Notes: generated by a model not told the origin, from the sequence alone. A stretch of DNA of 64,000 nt from Halolamina litorea (GCF_026616205.1 NZ_JANHGR010000002.1:496001-560000), one strand, 5' to 3'. Shown: positions 50,148 to 59,443, counted from the first letter of the stretch. Numbers and translations are program-made.

Positions 50148-51634
50148 ACCGTCTCGTTCAGCGCCTCACGGACCCGTTCCGGGTCGATCCCAACGTCCTC
50201 GGCGATCTCCATCAACACGGCCTCGACGATCTCCGAGCCCTGCTCGGCGGCCTCGGCCACGTCGACGGCTTCGAGGTCGGTCCGCTCGGCGATGGCGACG
50301 AGCACGTTCTCCTTCGTTTCCGGGTCCGTCCACGACTCCGCATCTGTATCGGCGTCAGCGCCAGCGTCGGATTCCGTGTCGGCATCGGCCTCCGCACCGG
50401 CGTCGGCACCGACCCCGGCATCCGTTTCTTCGCTCCCCGAGTCGGCAGTTTCTGCGTCGTTGCTCACCTCGACGCTCGACCGGCCGTCGGCTGTCGCGCT
50501 CCCGGCGTCCTCGTCGTCGGCGGTACTCGACGCCGCCGCGGCCGTCGCCGCTGCGGCCGTCCCCCCGGACACGTCGTTCCAGCTCCCGATACCGTCGTCG
50601 GTGGTCGTCGCCTCCGGGTCGTCCCCGCTGCCGGTGGCGTCGTCGTCGAAGTTCTCGCCGCGGCCGTCGAACTGGTCGCCGTCGGCCGACGATCCGGCGG
50701 TGGGCCGACTGCCCCGCGGGCGTTCGATGACGACGCCGCTTTTGCCAACACCCACGTCCGGATCGCCGAGGGTGAGGTCGGTCAGCCCCGATCTGGTCGG
50801 TGACGGGACCTCCTCCCAGCGCTCCGTCCCGGTTCGCTGGAAGATGCTTCCGTCTGCGCCCAGTGCCACCATCTCCCGGGTGCCGTCCTCGTCACGGTAG
50901 ACGTCGAGCGCCTGCAGGGACGTGCCGTCGGTGACGCCGATGGGCGTCCAGTTGTTGTAGGAGTCGTCGTAGCGGTAGAGCCGGCCGTCGCCGGCGGCCA
51001 CGTACACCTCCTGGTTCGCCCCGGCGTAGATGTCGTAGAACTTCACCTGCGCGTTGACGATGCCGATGTCGACCCAGCCCTCCGTGGCGGTCGTCTTGAA
51101 CGCGTTGCCGGAAGTGTCGACGCCGAAGCCGACGCCGTCGGGAGTGGCCGCGAGCGCGGCCATCTTCGACCCCTTCCCCGCCGGCTTCGCCAACTGCCCC
51201 CAGTCCACGTCGAAGCCGTCGATGGTGAACGGGAGCACCGCTCCCGAACCGTTCGCGGCCAGCGCCTTCTCGGCGCCGCGGTCCCCCGAGACAGCGATCC
51301 CTTCCCACGTCGAGGTCATCTCGTTGGGGTAGGAGTAGTCGAACTTCTTTCGCTCCTCCACGTCGTAGCAGGCCATCGCCCCCGACGAGCCGAGCATCCA
51401 GACGCGTTCGCCGTCGTCGGTGGCGTCGACCGCACGCAGTTGGTTGTCCCGCGTCGACGGGCCGTCGTCGAAGACGACCTCCCATCCGTCCCCCCGATCA
51501 GCGACCAGATGCCCCCCGGCCCCGACCGCGTACGGACCCTCGACGGTCTGTACGACCCCGAACAGCGGCACGTCGAACGGCGTCTCGGTGACACGCCACT
51601 CCGGCTCCGCCCCGTCATCGCCCAGTCTCCACAT
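50144..51634 (-). CDS. Beta-propeller protein with long acidic linker (copy A)
   Basis: This is a 496-residue protein without a signal peptide. Residues 1-300 consist of short blade-like repeats (VFDDGPSTRDNQLRAVDATD, WVDIGIVNAQVKFYDIYAG, RLYRYDDSYNNWTPIGV) typical of YCF48/BNR propellers. Residues 310-430 are an extremely acidic, Ala/Asp/Glu/Ser-rich linker. The last 65 residues form a helical domain (DPETKENVLVAIAERTDL). It is a paralog of the protein at 52074-53075. A TATA-like ggatatattc (51657-51666) fits this start. Function unknown. Confidence 0.8.
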   Translation of the reverse strand: MWRLGDDGAEPEWRVTETPFDVPLFGVVQTVEGPYAVGAGGHLVADRGDGWEVVFDDGPSTRDNQLRAVDATDDGERVWMLGSSGAMACYDVEERKKFDYSYPNEMTSTWEGIAVSGDRGAEKALAANGSGAVLPFTIDGFDVDWGQLAKPAGKGSKMAALAATPDGVGFGVDTSGNAFKTTATEGWVDIGIVNAQVKFYDIYAGANQEVYVAAGDGRLYRYDDSYNNWTPIGVTDGTSLQALDVYRDEDGTREMVALGADGSIFQRTGTERWEEVPSPTRSGLTDLTLGDPDVGVGKSGVVIERPRGSRPTAGSSADGDQFDGRGENFDDDATGSGDDPEATTTDDGIGSWNDVSGGTAAAATAAAASSTADDEDAGSATADGRSSVEVSNDAETADSGSEETDAGVGADAGAEADADTESDAGADADTDAESWTDPETKENVLVAIAERTDLEAVDVAEAAEQGSEIVEAVLMEIAEDVGIDPERVREALNETV

Positions 51635-51656
51635 GCTTCGATCTCTCGGTCGATAC

Positions 51657-51666
51657 GGATATATTC
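51657..51666 (-). promoter_or_regulatory. TATA-like element of propeller gene A
   Basis: ggatatattc read on the minus strand (gaatatatcc) lies 23-32 bases before the ATG at 51634. It is symmetric enough to act on either strand but is too far from the rhodanese ATG. Confidence 0.5.
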
Positions 51667-51717
51667 CCGACGTGGGGTGACCGTGGCGTTCAACTCCACG
51701 AGGCCGGTAGCGGGGGT

Positions 51718-52077
51718 ATGGACGAGATTTCGCCCGAGCGCGTCGCCGATCTGCTGGAAAACGACGCGCCGCCGACGGTCGTCGATATCCGCGAGCCAGT
51801 CGCGTTCCGTCGAGGTCACATCCCCGGCAGCGAGAACGTGCCGTTCCGTCGGCTCCCCGAGCACGTCGCCGACCTCACCGACGCCGACCACGTCGTCACC
51901 GTCTGTCCCCACGGGAAATCGAGCGTGCAGGCCGCGAAGCTGATCGAGTCCTACGAGGGGATCGACGCGCCCGTCGAGAGCATGGCCGGCGGGCTGAGTG
52001 AGTGGGACGGAGCGATAGAGTCGGGCGCGGAGGACGGCCGCGCCGAACCCGACGAGGGGCCGTCGGCGCCGTTCTAA
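51718..52077 (+). CDS. Single-domain rhodanese (sulfurtransferase)
   Basis: This 119-residue protein has one rhodanese domain. VVDIREPVAFRRGHIPGSEN is the conserved entry motif, and VVTVCPHGKSSVQAAKLI holds the catalytic Cys63 in the six-residue loop. It transfers sulfane sulfur to thiols. It is divergent from propeller gene A and convergent (CTAA overlap) with the related propeller gene, so it sits exactly between two paralogs. No pathway can be named from context. Confidence 0.88.
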   Translation: MDEISPERVADLLENDAPPTVVDIREPVAFRRGHIPGSENVPFRRLPEHVADLTDADHVVTVCPHGKSSVQAAKLIESYEGIDAPVESMAGGLSEWDGAIESGAEDGRAEPDEGPSAPF

Positions 52078-53075
52078 GCCGACCGGGTCGCCGTCGCGGT
52101 GCTTCGCTCGCCGCCCCCGCCATCGTCGTGGTGGCCCTCGATGATCGTCCCGTTCTTACAGACGGCCACGTCGGCCTGTCCGTCCTTCCCGAACGTGATG
52201 CCGCGAACCGTCGTGCCGCCGTTCCAGGGCACTCGGCCCCACTTGCTGTTGTTCTCGCGGTAGACGAGGTTGCCGGCGCCGCCGGCGAGCATCTCGCCGT
52301 CCCGGCGGGCCATGGCGCGAACCGTGAACCCACCGAGGTTGTGTGGCGTCCAGCGGCCGTCCGCCTCGCGCTCGTAGAGGAAGCCGCCGCCGCCGCCGAC
52401 GAGGATCACCTCGCCGTCGATCTCGGCGGAGTACATAGAGTTGTCGGCGTCGAAGATGCCGATCTGCTCCCAGCCCTCGTCGGCGGTCGTCTCGTAGATG
52501 CGGCCGTTGTTGTCGACGGCGTAGCCGACGCCGGCGGTGTTCGACTCGATGGCTTTGATCGCGGTGTCGCCGGAGGGGCTGGAACTGAAGTTCCAGTCCA
52601 TCTGGAGGTTGTTCTCCCCCTCGGCCTCGTCCATGTACGCCGGGAGGATGAGGCCGCTGGTGTCGGCGAACAGGAGCTTCTCGCGGCCGCGGTCACCGGC
52701 GACGGTCAGGGCGCCGATGGTGCCACTGAGGTTGCCCGACCCGGGGTTCCCCGCCAGCGTGTCGACGTTCGTGTAGTCGTTTCGCTCGCCGGACTCCAGG
52801 TCGTAGTAGCCGATGCTCTTGCCGTCGCCGGCGAACCAGATCCGCTTCCCGTCGTCGGTCGTCTCGACGGTCCGGAGCGCCCGGCCCTTGCCCGAGGGGC
52901 CGTTCTCGATCAGTACGCCCCACTCGCCGTCGGGCTTGCGACCGATGACCTTGCCCTTCCCACCGACCGCCGCGGGGCCGTTTTGGGTGCTCACCACGTC
53001 GTACAGCGGCGTGTTGACGGGAGACTCGACCTCCCTCCACTCCCCGGGATAGACCCCTTCGTCGAAATCCCACAT
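52074..53075 (-). CDS. Beta-propeller protein (copy B)
   Basis: This is a 333-residue protein without signal peptide. It is built of blade-like repeats: NGPSGKGRALRTVETTDDGK, RIYETTADEGWEQIGIFDAD, GGGGGFLYEREADGRWTPHN. Both copies share the opening (WREVESPVNTPLYDVV versus EWRVTETPFDVPLFGVV) and the phrase RA(L)RTVETTDDG, so they are paralogs; copy B lacks the acidic linker and C-terminal helical domain of copy A. The ATG at 53075 (MWDFDEG) was chosen over 53093. Confidence 0.78.
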   Translation of the reverse strand: MWDFDEGVYPGEWREVESPVNTPLYDVVSTQNGPAAVGGKGKVIGRKPDGEWGVLIENGPSGKGRALRTVETTDDGKRIWFAGDGKSIGYYDLESGERNDYTNVDTLAGNPGSGNLSGTIGALTVAGDRGREKLLFADTSGLILPAYMDEAEGENNLQMDWNFSSSPSGDTAIKAIESNTAGVGYAVDNNGRIYETTADEGWEQIGIFDADNSMYSAEIDGEVILVGGGGGFLYEREADGRWTPHNLGGFTVRAMARRDGEMLAGGAGNLVYRENNSKWGRVPWNGGTTVRGITFGKDGQADVAVCKNGTIIEGHHDDGGGGERSTATATRSA

Positions 53076-53123
53076 GCGTTGTCCCCCGAACACAGTCGAC
53101 GTACTTGGTGTTTGGCCCCGCCG

Positions 53124-55139
53124 CTACGGCCCGGATCGGCGCCGTCCTGCGATCGCCGCCCCGATCGCGACGAGTGCGACGACGGCCCCGAACCCGGGGA
53201 TGCTCGTCCGCGTCGTGTCCGGTGTGTCGGACGCCCGTTCACCGACCCGTACGTCGATTTCGGTCCCCGCGACGCTGACGTGGTGGGAACCGGTTTCGGG
53301 CATCGTGACCTCGCTCGTGACGACCACTTGCTCGCCCGGGCCGACGGTGACCGTCCGCGTCGTCACCTGCTCGCCGTTGCGGCCGAACGTGAGGGTCGCG
53401 TTGCCCGGCACCGCGTCGTCGTTGGTCACCGTCGCGATCACGGTCACCTGCCCCCCGCGTTGGACGCTCGCCGGTTCGACGGTCACGTCGGTCACGGTCG
53501 GCGTCGCCGGCTCCCCGACGCGGACCTCGAACCGCTCGCCGCCGACGGAGACGACGTACCGGCCGGGTTCGCTGAACCGGTGGACGAGCGAAACGGTCTC
53601 GGTCTCGCCGGGTGCCAGCGTCCCGTTGTCGCTCGCGACGGGGGCGTCGTCGACGCGGAGTCCGATATCGTAGTCGCCGGTGGCGCTGCCGAGGTTCTCC
53701 ACGGTCGTTCGGACCGCGAGCCGCTCACCGGCCGCGAGTGTCACCGGCGGACTCACGCCCCGGTCGCGGTACGGGCCGGTCGCGTACACGTCGCCAGCCG
53801 GGTCGACCTCGGCCCGGATGAGCGCGGCCCCGCCGCCGAACGCGTCGCGGTGGATCGATTGGTTCCAGACCTCCGGGGTCTCGTCGGTCCCCGTGTAGCG
53901 GTCGGCCGCCGCGCGCTGGTCGGCCGTCGCCACGTCCGCGACCGTGGCGAGCAGGTCCCGGTTCGTCACTGGCGTGGTCCGGTCGTTGAGCGCGGCGACG
54001 ACCCGCTGGAGCGTGGCCCCGCCGTCTGTCGCCAGCCGGATCCGCCGGTCGATATCGCCGCTCACCAGCGCCCCCTTCCAGTAGTTCGCGTTGTTCTCCC
54101 AGCTCGCCGGGTCGGTCAGGACGGAGTCGCTCTGGGGCCTCGCGGTCCCCCGGGCGAGGTACTGCGAGAACTCCCGGTAGGCGCTCCCCGACTCCCGGTA
54201 GCCGAGCAGGGCGGCGTACCACGTCGCGCTGGCCTCGGTGAACCAGCGGGCCGACTCGGTGGTCCGAAACGCCTGTCTGGTGTGGACGTACTCGTGGAGC
54301 CACGTGCTGCCGACGCCGTCGACGGGTCGGCTCGCCCGCGCCCAGAAGTCGGCTTCGCCGGTCTGGAGCCCCTGTACCGCCCAGCCGACCTCGCCTGTCG
54401 GCGCGGCGACGGCGAACACCGACGGGTCGCGGTCGCCGACCCGTAGCGCCCGTGAGGCGTTCCCGAGTCCGTCGAGCACCGTCGCGGGCGGGTCGGCGAG
54501 GTCGGCGGCGGCGGGCACGACGAGCCGGATTTCCTGTCCGGCCACCTGCCGCGTGTGGAGTTCGTGGGCGCCGAGGAACGCCATCGTCCCGCCGACGGCG
54601 CCCTCGCCGTCGACGCGGGTCGTCCGGTTCACGTCGACCGTATCCCTTGCCCACCACTCGAGTCGGACGTTCGGCTGGCGGACGAGTGCCCACTCGCCCG
54701 TATCAACGAAGAGGTACGACCCGTCGGCACCCATCGGGCCGGACCCCGAAACGGTTCGGTTGGCCGCCTTGTCGTATCGGAGCCGCGGTTCGGCGGTCTC
54801 GCCGTCCCACGCCCACGTTCGCTCGTCGACCCTCTGGAAGCCGACCGTCGCCGTGACCGTCGATTCGGCGTCGAGGGTCACCCGGAGTTCGCTCACCTCG
54901 TCGGGCGTCCGGAACGTCTGGACGACGCCGATCGAGCCCGGGTCGTCGGGGGTCAGCGAGAGAGCGGTGTCCACGCTGATGGTGGGCGACGACGCCACGG
55001 CGGCCGTGGCGGCATCGGGCATCGGTGCGGCTGTCTCGGGGCTCTCGTCGACGCCGGCGGGCGCGCCCGGTGCCGAGAGCGCGACGGCCGGCTGTGCGAC
55101 GAGGACCAGTACCAACACGATGGCGGCGGCGCTGCGCAC
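53124..55139 (-). CDS. Surface-anchored gluzincin-like peptidase with CARDB-like repeats and PGF-CTERM
   Basis: This is a 671-residue protein with a GTG start and a Sec signal (residues 1-22). WLHEYVHTRQ at about 280-289 holds HExxH (His282, His286), and RWFTEASATWYA supplies a third ligand Glu302, as in M1/M61-like gluzincins. Two beta-sandwich repeats (about 455-560 and 560-640; LAVRTTVENLGSATGDYD and GQVTVIATVTNDDAVPGN) resemble CARDB-type modules. The tail SIPGFGAVVALVAIGAAIAG with RRR is a PGF-CTERM anchor. It should be an extracellular peptidase held at the cell surface; substrate unknown. Confidence 0.83.
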   Translation of the reverse strand: MRSAAAIVLVLVLVAQPAVALSAPGAPAGVDESPETAAPMPDAATAAVASSPTISVDTALSLTPDDPGSIGVVQTFRTPDEVSELRVTLDAESTVTATVGFQRVDERTWAWDGETAEPRLRYDKAANRTVSGSGPMGADGSYLFVDTGEWALVRQPNVRLEWWARDTVDVNRTTRVDGEGAVGGTMAFLGAHELHTRQVAGQEIRLVVPAAADLADPPATVLDGLGNASRALRVGDRDPSVFAVAAPTGEVGWAVQGLQTGEADFWARASRPVDGVGSTWLHEYVHTRQAFRTTESARWFTEASATWYAALLGYRESGSAYREFSQYLARGTARPQSDSVLTDPASWENNANYWKGALVSGDIDRRIRLATDGGATLQRVVAALNDRTTPVTNRDLLATVADVATADQRAAADRYTGTDETPEVWNQSIHRDAFGGGAALIRAEVDPAGDVYATGPYRDRGVSPPVTLAAGERLAVRTTVENLGSATGDYDIGLRVDDAPVASDNGTLAPGETETVSLVHRFSEPGRYVVSVGGERFEVRVGEPATPTVTDVTVEPASVQRGGQVTVIATVTNDDAVPGNATLTFGRNGEQVTTRTVTVGPGEQVVVTSEVTMPETGSHHVSVAGTEIDVRVGERASDTPDTTRTSIPGFGAVVALVAIGAAIAGRRRSGP

Positions 55140-55223
55140 GCTCGGTGCTTGTCGCGAGAAACCATAAGTGCGGCCGTCAGCACGGCCGCTAGCGATACTC
55201 GAAAGTCAGGCCGGCGGGGGAGG

Positions 55224-55529
<306 letters not shown>

Positions 55530-55655
55530 TTAGCTCCCCGCAGTACAAAACAGTATCGGGGCGACGACGCGACCAGTCCACGGCGCCGCCGGTTTCACCC
55601 CCCGAAATCGGGGCGGGATGGACAGGACCGGCCACCGGTCGACGATCCCGCCGAC

Positions 55656-55886
55656 TCAGAGTGTGACTCGGACGCCCGCCCGGACCAGGATCGCCAGCCC
55701 CACGAGCGCGGTGACGCCGCCCGCGATCTGGGCCACGTCGATCTCCCACTCCTCGGCAACGTCCGCCTCGTTACCGGACTCCATCGCCGCCTTGCGAGCG
55801 GCCTGGTAGGGCGCGAATACCTGCGTTCCCCCCGCGATGAACAGGAACAGCCCGGCGAACAACGGCTGCCACAGTTCGTAGGCCAT
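55656..55886 (-). CDS. Small membrane protein
   Basis: This 76-residue protein has two hydrophobic segments (about 7-22 and 53-70) around a charged middle (QAARKAAMESGNEADVAEEW). No family recognised. It reads in the same direction as the aIF1 gene, 138 bases upstream of it. Confidence 0.6.
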   Translation of the reverse strand: MAYELWQPLFAGLFLFIAGGTQVFAPYQAARKAAMESGNEADVAEEWEIDVAQIAGGVTALVGLAILVRAGVRVTL

Positions 55887-55991
55887 GCGGTCGGATTGTC
55901 ACCGGACGTGGATATGGGTTCCGTCGTCGCCATCGTCGTCGCCTTCCACACCCACCGAAGAGTGATTACGACGCTGCGTGCAGGGTGGTCA

Positions 55992-56462
55992 ATGAGCGAG
56001 TCACCGGCGGCGGCGATCAGGGCGGCAGTCGACCGCGAGACGACCGCGTGGGACGAGCGGGACGTGGAGACCCTGCTCGACCTGTTCCACCGGGATATGG
56101 TCTGGGCGTGGCCGCCGACCGCATACGACCACGACCCCGAGGAGTGGGACCTCGAGTTCGGTCGCTACGACCGGGAGCGCTGGCGCGAGAACTGGCAGAC
56201 GCTGTTCGACACGCACGAACTCGCCCACAACGACCGGGAGACCCGTCGGGTCGCCGTCGACGACGGCGGGACCGGCGGGTTCGCCGTCGTGGACATCGAC
56301 ACCCGCTGGATCGACGAGGCCTCGGGCGAGGTGTTCCACTGGAAGGGGCGAACGACCAAACTGTACGCGCTCGTCGACGCGGGCTGGAAGATGACTGCCC
56401 AGTGGGGGGCACTGGCGTTCGACGAGGACGGCAGGCCACTCACCGGACCCGACGACGGCTGA
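55992..56462 (+). CDS. NTF2-like (SnoaL-type) protein
   Basis: This 156-residue protein has the cone-shaped NTF2-like fold: IRAAVDRETTAWDERDVETL, LLDLFHRDMVWAWPPTAYDH and FAVVDIDTRWIDEASGEVFHWKG-type strands. Such proteins are enzymes or ligand binders in many contexts; the pocket residues here (His, Asp, Trp) do not allow a substrate to be named. The ATG follows a TATA-like gattac stretch near 55965. Confidence 0.8.
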   Translation: MSESPAAAIRAAVDRETTAWDERDVETLLDLFHRDMVWAWPPTAYDHDPEEWDLEFGRYDRERWRENWQTLFDTHELAHNDRETRRVAVDDGGTGGFAVVDIDTRWIDEASGEVFHWKGRTTKLYALVDAGWKMTAQWGALAFDEDGRPLTGPDDG

Positions 56463-56476
56463 GAACGCCTGCAGGA

Positions 56477-56550
56477 AGCCTGGACCGGGAGTCGAACCCG
56501 GGAAGTCTCGATTACAAGTCGAGTGCATGAACCACCCATGCTCTCCAGGC
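56477..56550 (-). tRNA. tRNA-Thr (anticodon TGT)
   Basis: On the minus strand the 74-base sequence folds with acceptor GCCTGGA/TCCAGGC, D arm GCAT/ATGC, anticodon stem CTCGA/TCGAG around CTTGTAA (TGT, plus-strand 56514-56516) and T arm CCGGG/CCCGG. No intron. It lies 14 bases downstream of the GNAT gene in the same direction. Confidence 0.95.
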
Positions 56551-56564
56551 GCGACCGGCTCTAC

Positions 56565-57047
56565 TCAGTCCTCCTTTGAGTGCGTGTCGCTTTCGGGCGC
56601 TTTCTCCATCTCGACTCGATGCTCGCCGTAGCCCTGCCGCTCGTAGAACCGACGGGCGGCCTCGTTCTCGGCCAGCACTTCGAGGCTGATCCGCTCGGCG
56701 CCCGCGGCGATCAACTCCTCCTCGGCGGCGACCAAGAGCGCCTCGCCGACCCCGTCGCCGCGGTGGGAGGGCCGCACGTAGATGTTCTCGATCAGCCCCC
56801 GTTCAACGTCCTGCCGGTAGCCGCCGGTCTCGGGGGCGAACTCGACGAAGCCGGCGATCGAGCCGTCGCTGAGGCGGGCGACGAACACCCCCTCGGTGAC
56901 GATCGAGCGCGCCAGCCCCTCCCGAACCGACCCGCGGTTGGGTTCGGCCAACAGGTGCGAGCCGTGTGCGCGCTGGTCGCGTGCGAGGTCGACCCACAGC
57001 GCCGCCAGCCGGTCGGCGTCGTCCATCGTCGCCGCCTCGATCTCCAT
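56565..57047 (-). CDS. GNAT family N-acetyltransferase
   Basis: This is a 160-residue acetyltransferase. The CoA-binding loop is IYVRPSHRGDGVGEALLVAA (R/Q-x-x-G-x-G), followed by ISLEVLAENEAARRFYERQG, the usual beta-bulge and helix. Substrate is unknown. It shares a direction with tRNA-Thr 14 bases away. Confidence 0.85.
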   Translation of the reverse strand: MEIEAATMDDADRLAALWVDLARDQRAHGSHLLAEPNRGSVREGLARSIVTEGVFVARLSDGSIAGFVEFAPETGGYRQDVERGLIENIYVRPSHRGDGVGEALLVAAEEELIAAGAERISLEVLAENEAARRFYERQGYGEHRVEMEKAPESDTHSKED

Positions 57048-57249
57048 ACTCGCAAACCTTGGACCTCCGCCGGGTAAGAGCTACCGGCTCCCGCCCGTGA
57101 CCGCCGGCCGGCGCCGTGTCACCAGCCCGCCGCGGCCCATCCCGGCGTGATCCGTCTTCTCCCCGCCGAGACCACGCTGAACAACCCCGAGACAGTTCCT
57201 GACACGGCAGAGGGAAACGTTCAACCACCGGCCGGCCGACGGGAGCGGC

Positions 57250-59217
57250 ATGGATATCGAGGAGATCGAGCGGATCGCGGTACTCGGCGCCGGAAACATG
57301 GGCCACGGCATCGCGGAGGTCGCCGCCCTGGCCGGCTACGACGTGACGATGCGGGACATCAACGAGGAGTTCGTCCGGAACGGCTACGAACAGATCGAGT
57401 GGAGCCTCGACAAACTGGCCGAGAAGGACCAGATCAGTCAGGCCGACGCCGACGGCGCACTCGAACGGGTCACGCCCGTCGTCGACCTCGACGTGGCGGT
57501 CGGCGACGCCGACGTGGTCATCGAGGCCGTCCCCGAGAAGATGGACATCAAAAAGCAGGTGTACCGCGACGTGGTCGAACACGCGCCCCCCGAGGCGATC
57601 TTCGCCACCAACACCTCCAGCCTCTCGGTGACGGAGCTCTCGGAGGTCAGCGACCGGCCCGAGCAGTTCTGCGGGATGCACTTCTTCAACCCGCCCGTGC
57701 GCATGCAGCTCGTCGAGGTCATCTCCGGCGCCCACACCGCCGACGAGACGATGGACACCATCGAGGCGCTCGCAGAGTCGATGGGCAAGACGCCGGTCCG
57801 CGTCCGTAAGGACTCGCCTGGCTTCATCGTCAACCGCATCCTCGTCCCGTTGATGAACGAGGCCGCGTGGATCGTTTCCGCCGACGACGCCACCATCGAG
57901 GAGGTCGACTCCACGACGAAGTTCGACATCGGCCTCCCGATGGGCTCGTTCGAACTCGCCGACCAGGTCGGCGTCGACGTGGGCTACCACGTGCTGGAGT
58001 ACATGTACCAGGAGCTCGGCGACGCCTACCGACCCTGCCCGCTGCTGGCGGAGAAAGTCGAGAAGGAGGAACTCGGGAAGAAGACCGGTCAGGGCTTCTA
58101 CAACTACGAGAACGGCGGCGTCCAGATCCCGACCGACGCCGGCCGTGAGGACGTCCACGAGCGCCTGCTCGCCGTGATGGCCAACGAGGTCGCCGGGCTG
58201 GTCGCCGAGGACGTGGCCGACCCCGCCGACATCGACCGCGCGGTGAAGCTGGGCGGCGGCTTCCCCGACGGCCCGGCGAAGATGGCCGACGACTACGGCC
58301 TCGCGCCGCTGGTCGAGACGCTCGACGACCTGTTCGAGGAGACCGACGAGGCCCGCTACATCGCCGAGGACACCCTGCGTGACCTCGCGGAGTCCGGCGA
58401 CGGCTTCTACGGCCCCGCCGAGACGTCGACGGCCCCCGAGTACGAGACGCTGAACGTCGAGGTCGACGGCCACGTTGGCCACATCGAACTATCGCGGCCC
58501 CACCGCATGAACACGATCAGCGACGGGCTGCTCGAGGAGCTCTCGACGGCGATCGACGAACTCGATGAGGAGGACGTTCGCGCGCTCCTGATCACGGGCG
58601 AGGGCGACCGCGCGTTCTCCGCCGGCGCCGACGTACAGTCGATGGCCGGCGGCGGCGGCAACCCCATTGAGGCGGTCGAGCTCTCGAAGCTCGGCCAGGA
58701 CACGTTCGGCAAGCTCGAAGCGTTCGACGCGCCGGTCGTCGCCGGCATCGACGGCTACTGCCTCGGCGGCGCGATGGAGCTGGCGACCTGTGCGGACATG
58801 CGCATCGCCAGCCGCCGCAGCGAACTCGGCCAGCCCGAACACAACCTCGGCCTGCTGCCGGGCTGGGGCGGCACCCAGCGCCTGCGCCACATCGTCGGCG
58901 AGGGGCGCGCCAAGGAGATCATCTTCACGGCCGACCGCTACAGCGCCGAGGAGATGGAGTCCTACGGCTTCGTCAACGAGGTCACCGAGGACAGCGAACT
59001 CCTCGACCGCGCCTGGGAGTTGGCCCGCGACCTCGCCGGCGGCCCGCCGATCGCCCAGATGTACACCAAGCGCGCCATGCTCGCCGGACGCGACGCGACC
59101 GAGGCCGGCCTCGAGATCGAGAACCAGGCGTTCGGCCACCTGATGAACACCGAGGACCTCATGACCGGCATGGCGGCGTTCATGAGCGACGAGGAGCCGG
59201 ATTTCGACGGGAAGTAA
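57250..59217 (+). CDS. 3-hydroxyacyl-CoA dehydrogenase/enoyl-CoA hydratase fusion
   Basis: This is a 655-residue bifunctional enzyme of beta-oxidation or its reverse. The first part (about 1-385) is the dehydrogenase: VLGAGNMGHGIAEVAALAGY binds NAD, then GMHFFNPPVRMQLVEV with the catalytic His, and GFIVNRILVPLMNEA. The second (about 400-655) is the hydratase: ITGEGDRAFSAGADVQSMAG (oxyanion hole), GGAMELATCADMRIA and GLLPGWGGTQRL with catalytic Glu residues. The order is the reverse of bacterial FadB, as in other archaea. It is monocistronic. Confidence 0.94.
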   Translation: MDIEEIERIAVLGAGNMGHGIAEVAALAGYDVTMRDINEEFVRNGYEQIEWSLDKLAEKDQISQADADGALERVTPVVDLDVAVGDADVVIEAVPEKMDIKKQVYRDVVEHAPPEAIFATNTSSLSVTELSEVSDRPEQFCGMHFFNPPVRMQLVEVISGAHTADETMDTIEALAESMGKTPVRVRKDSPGFIVNRILVPLMNEAAWIVSADDATIEEVDSTTKFDIGLPMGSFELADQVGVDVGYHVLEYMYQELGDAYRPCPLLAEKVEKEELGKKTGQGFYNYENGGVQIPTDAGREDVHERLLAVMANEVAGLVAEDVADPADIDRAVKLGGGFPDGPAKMADDYGLAPLVETLDDLFEETDEARYIAEDTLRDLAESGDGFYGPAETSTAPEYETLNVEVDGHVGHIELSRPHRMNTISDGLLEELSTAIDELDEEDVRALLITGEGDRAFSAGADVQSMAGGGGNPIEAVELSKLGQDTFGKLEAFDAPVVAGIDGYCLGGAMELATCADMRIASRRSELGQPEHNLGLLPGWGGTQRLRHIVGEGRAKEIIFTADRYSAEEMESYGFVNEVTEDSELLDRAWELARDLAGGPPIAQMYTKRAMLAGRDATEAGLEIENQAFGHLMNTEDLMTGMAAFMSDEEPDFDGK

Positions 59218-59281
59218 GCCGAGACGTCCCCGACTCCCCCCTGCCTGACAGAGGCTCCCGAGGCCGATCGGAAAAGTAGGC

Positions 59282-59287
59282 TTTATA
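59282..59287 (+). promoter_or_regulatory. TATA box of tRNA-Glu
   Basis: TTTATA lies 27-32 bases before the tRNA 5' end at 59314. It is the clearest TATA box in this window. Confidence 0.7.
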
Positions 59288-59313
59288 CAGCCCCGACGAG
59301 CATATTCAGATGC

Positions 59314-59388
59314 GCTCGGTTGGTGTAGTCCGGCCAATCATTTCGGCCTTTCGAGCCGATGACCGGGGTTCAAATCCCCGACCGAGCA
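59314..59388 (+). tRNA. tRNA-Glu (anticodon TTC)
   Basis: The 75-base cloverleaf has acceptor GCTCGGT/ACCGAGC with discriminator A, a variable D arm containing GGTGTAGTCCGGCCAATC, anticodon stem TCGGC/GCCGA around CTTTCGA (anticodon at 59350-59352) and T arm CGGGG/CCCCG. No intron. The 3' end and its flank are repeated 107 bases downstream. Confidence 0.95.
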
Positions 59389-59414
59389 TTCCTGCGGCGA
59401 GCAACGGTCCCGAG
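59370..59414 (+). repeat. Repeat at the tRNA-Glu 3' end, copy 1
   Basis: This copy spans the last 19 bases of the tRNA and 26 bases of flank (through tgcggcgagcaacgg). It matches copy 2 at 59477 in roughly five of every six positions with one single-base gap. Confidence 0.65.
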
Positions 59415-59430
59415 CGGCGGCCACGTGTCG

Positions 59431-59443
59431 TCGGGGGTTCTGA
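59431..59443 (+). repeat. Inverted copy of the tRNA-Glu T arm
   Basis: TCGGGGGTTCTGA is close to the reverse complement of the T arm (59369-59381) and can pair with the direct copy at 59477. Confidence 0.55.
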
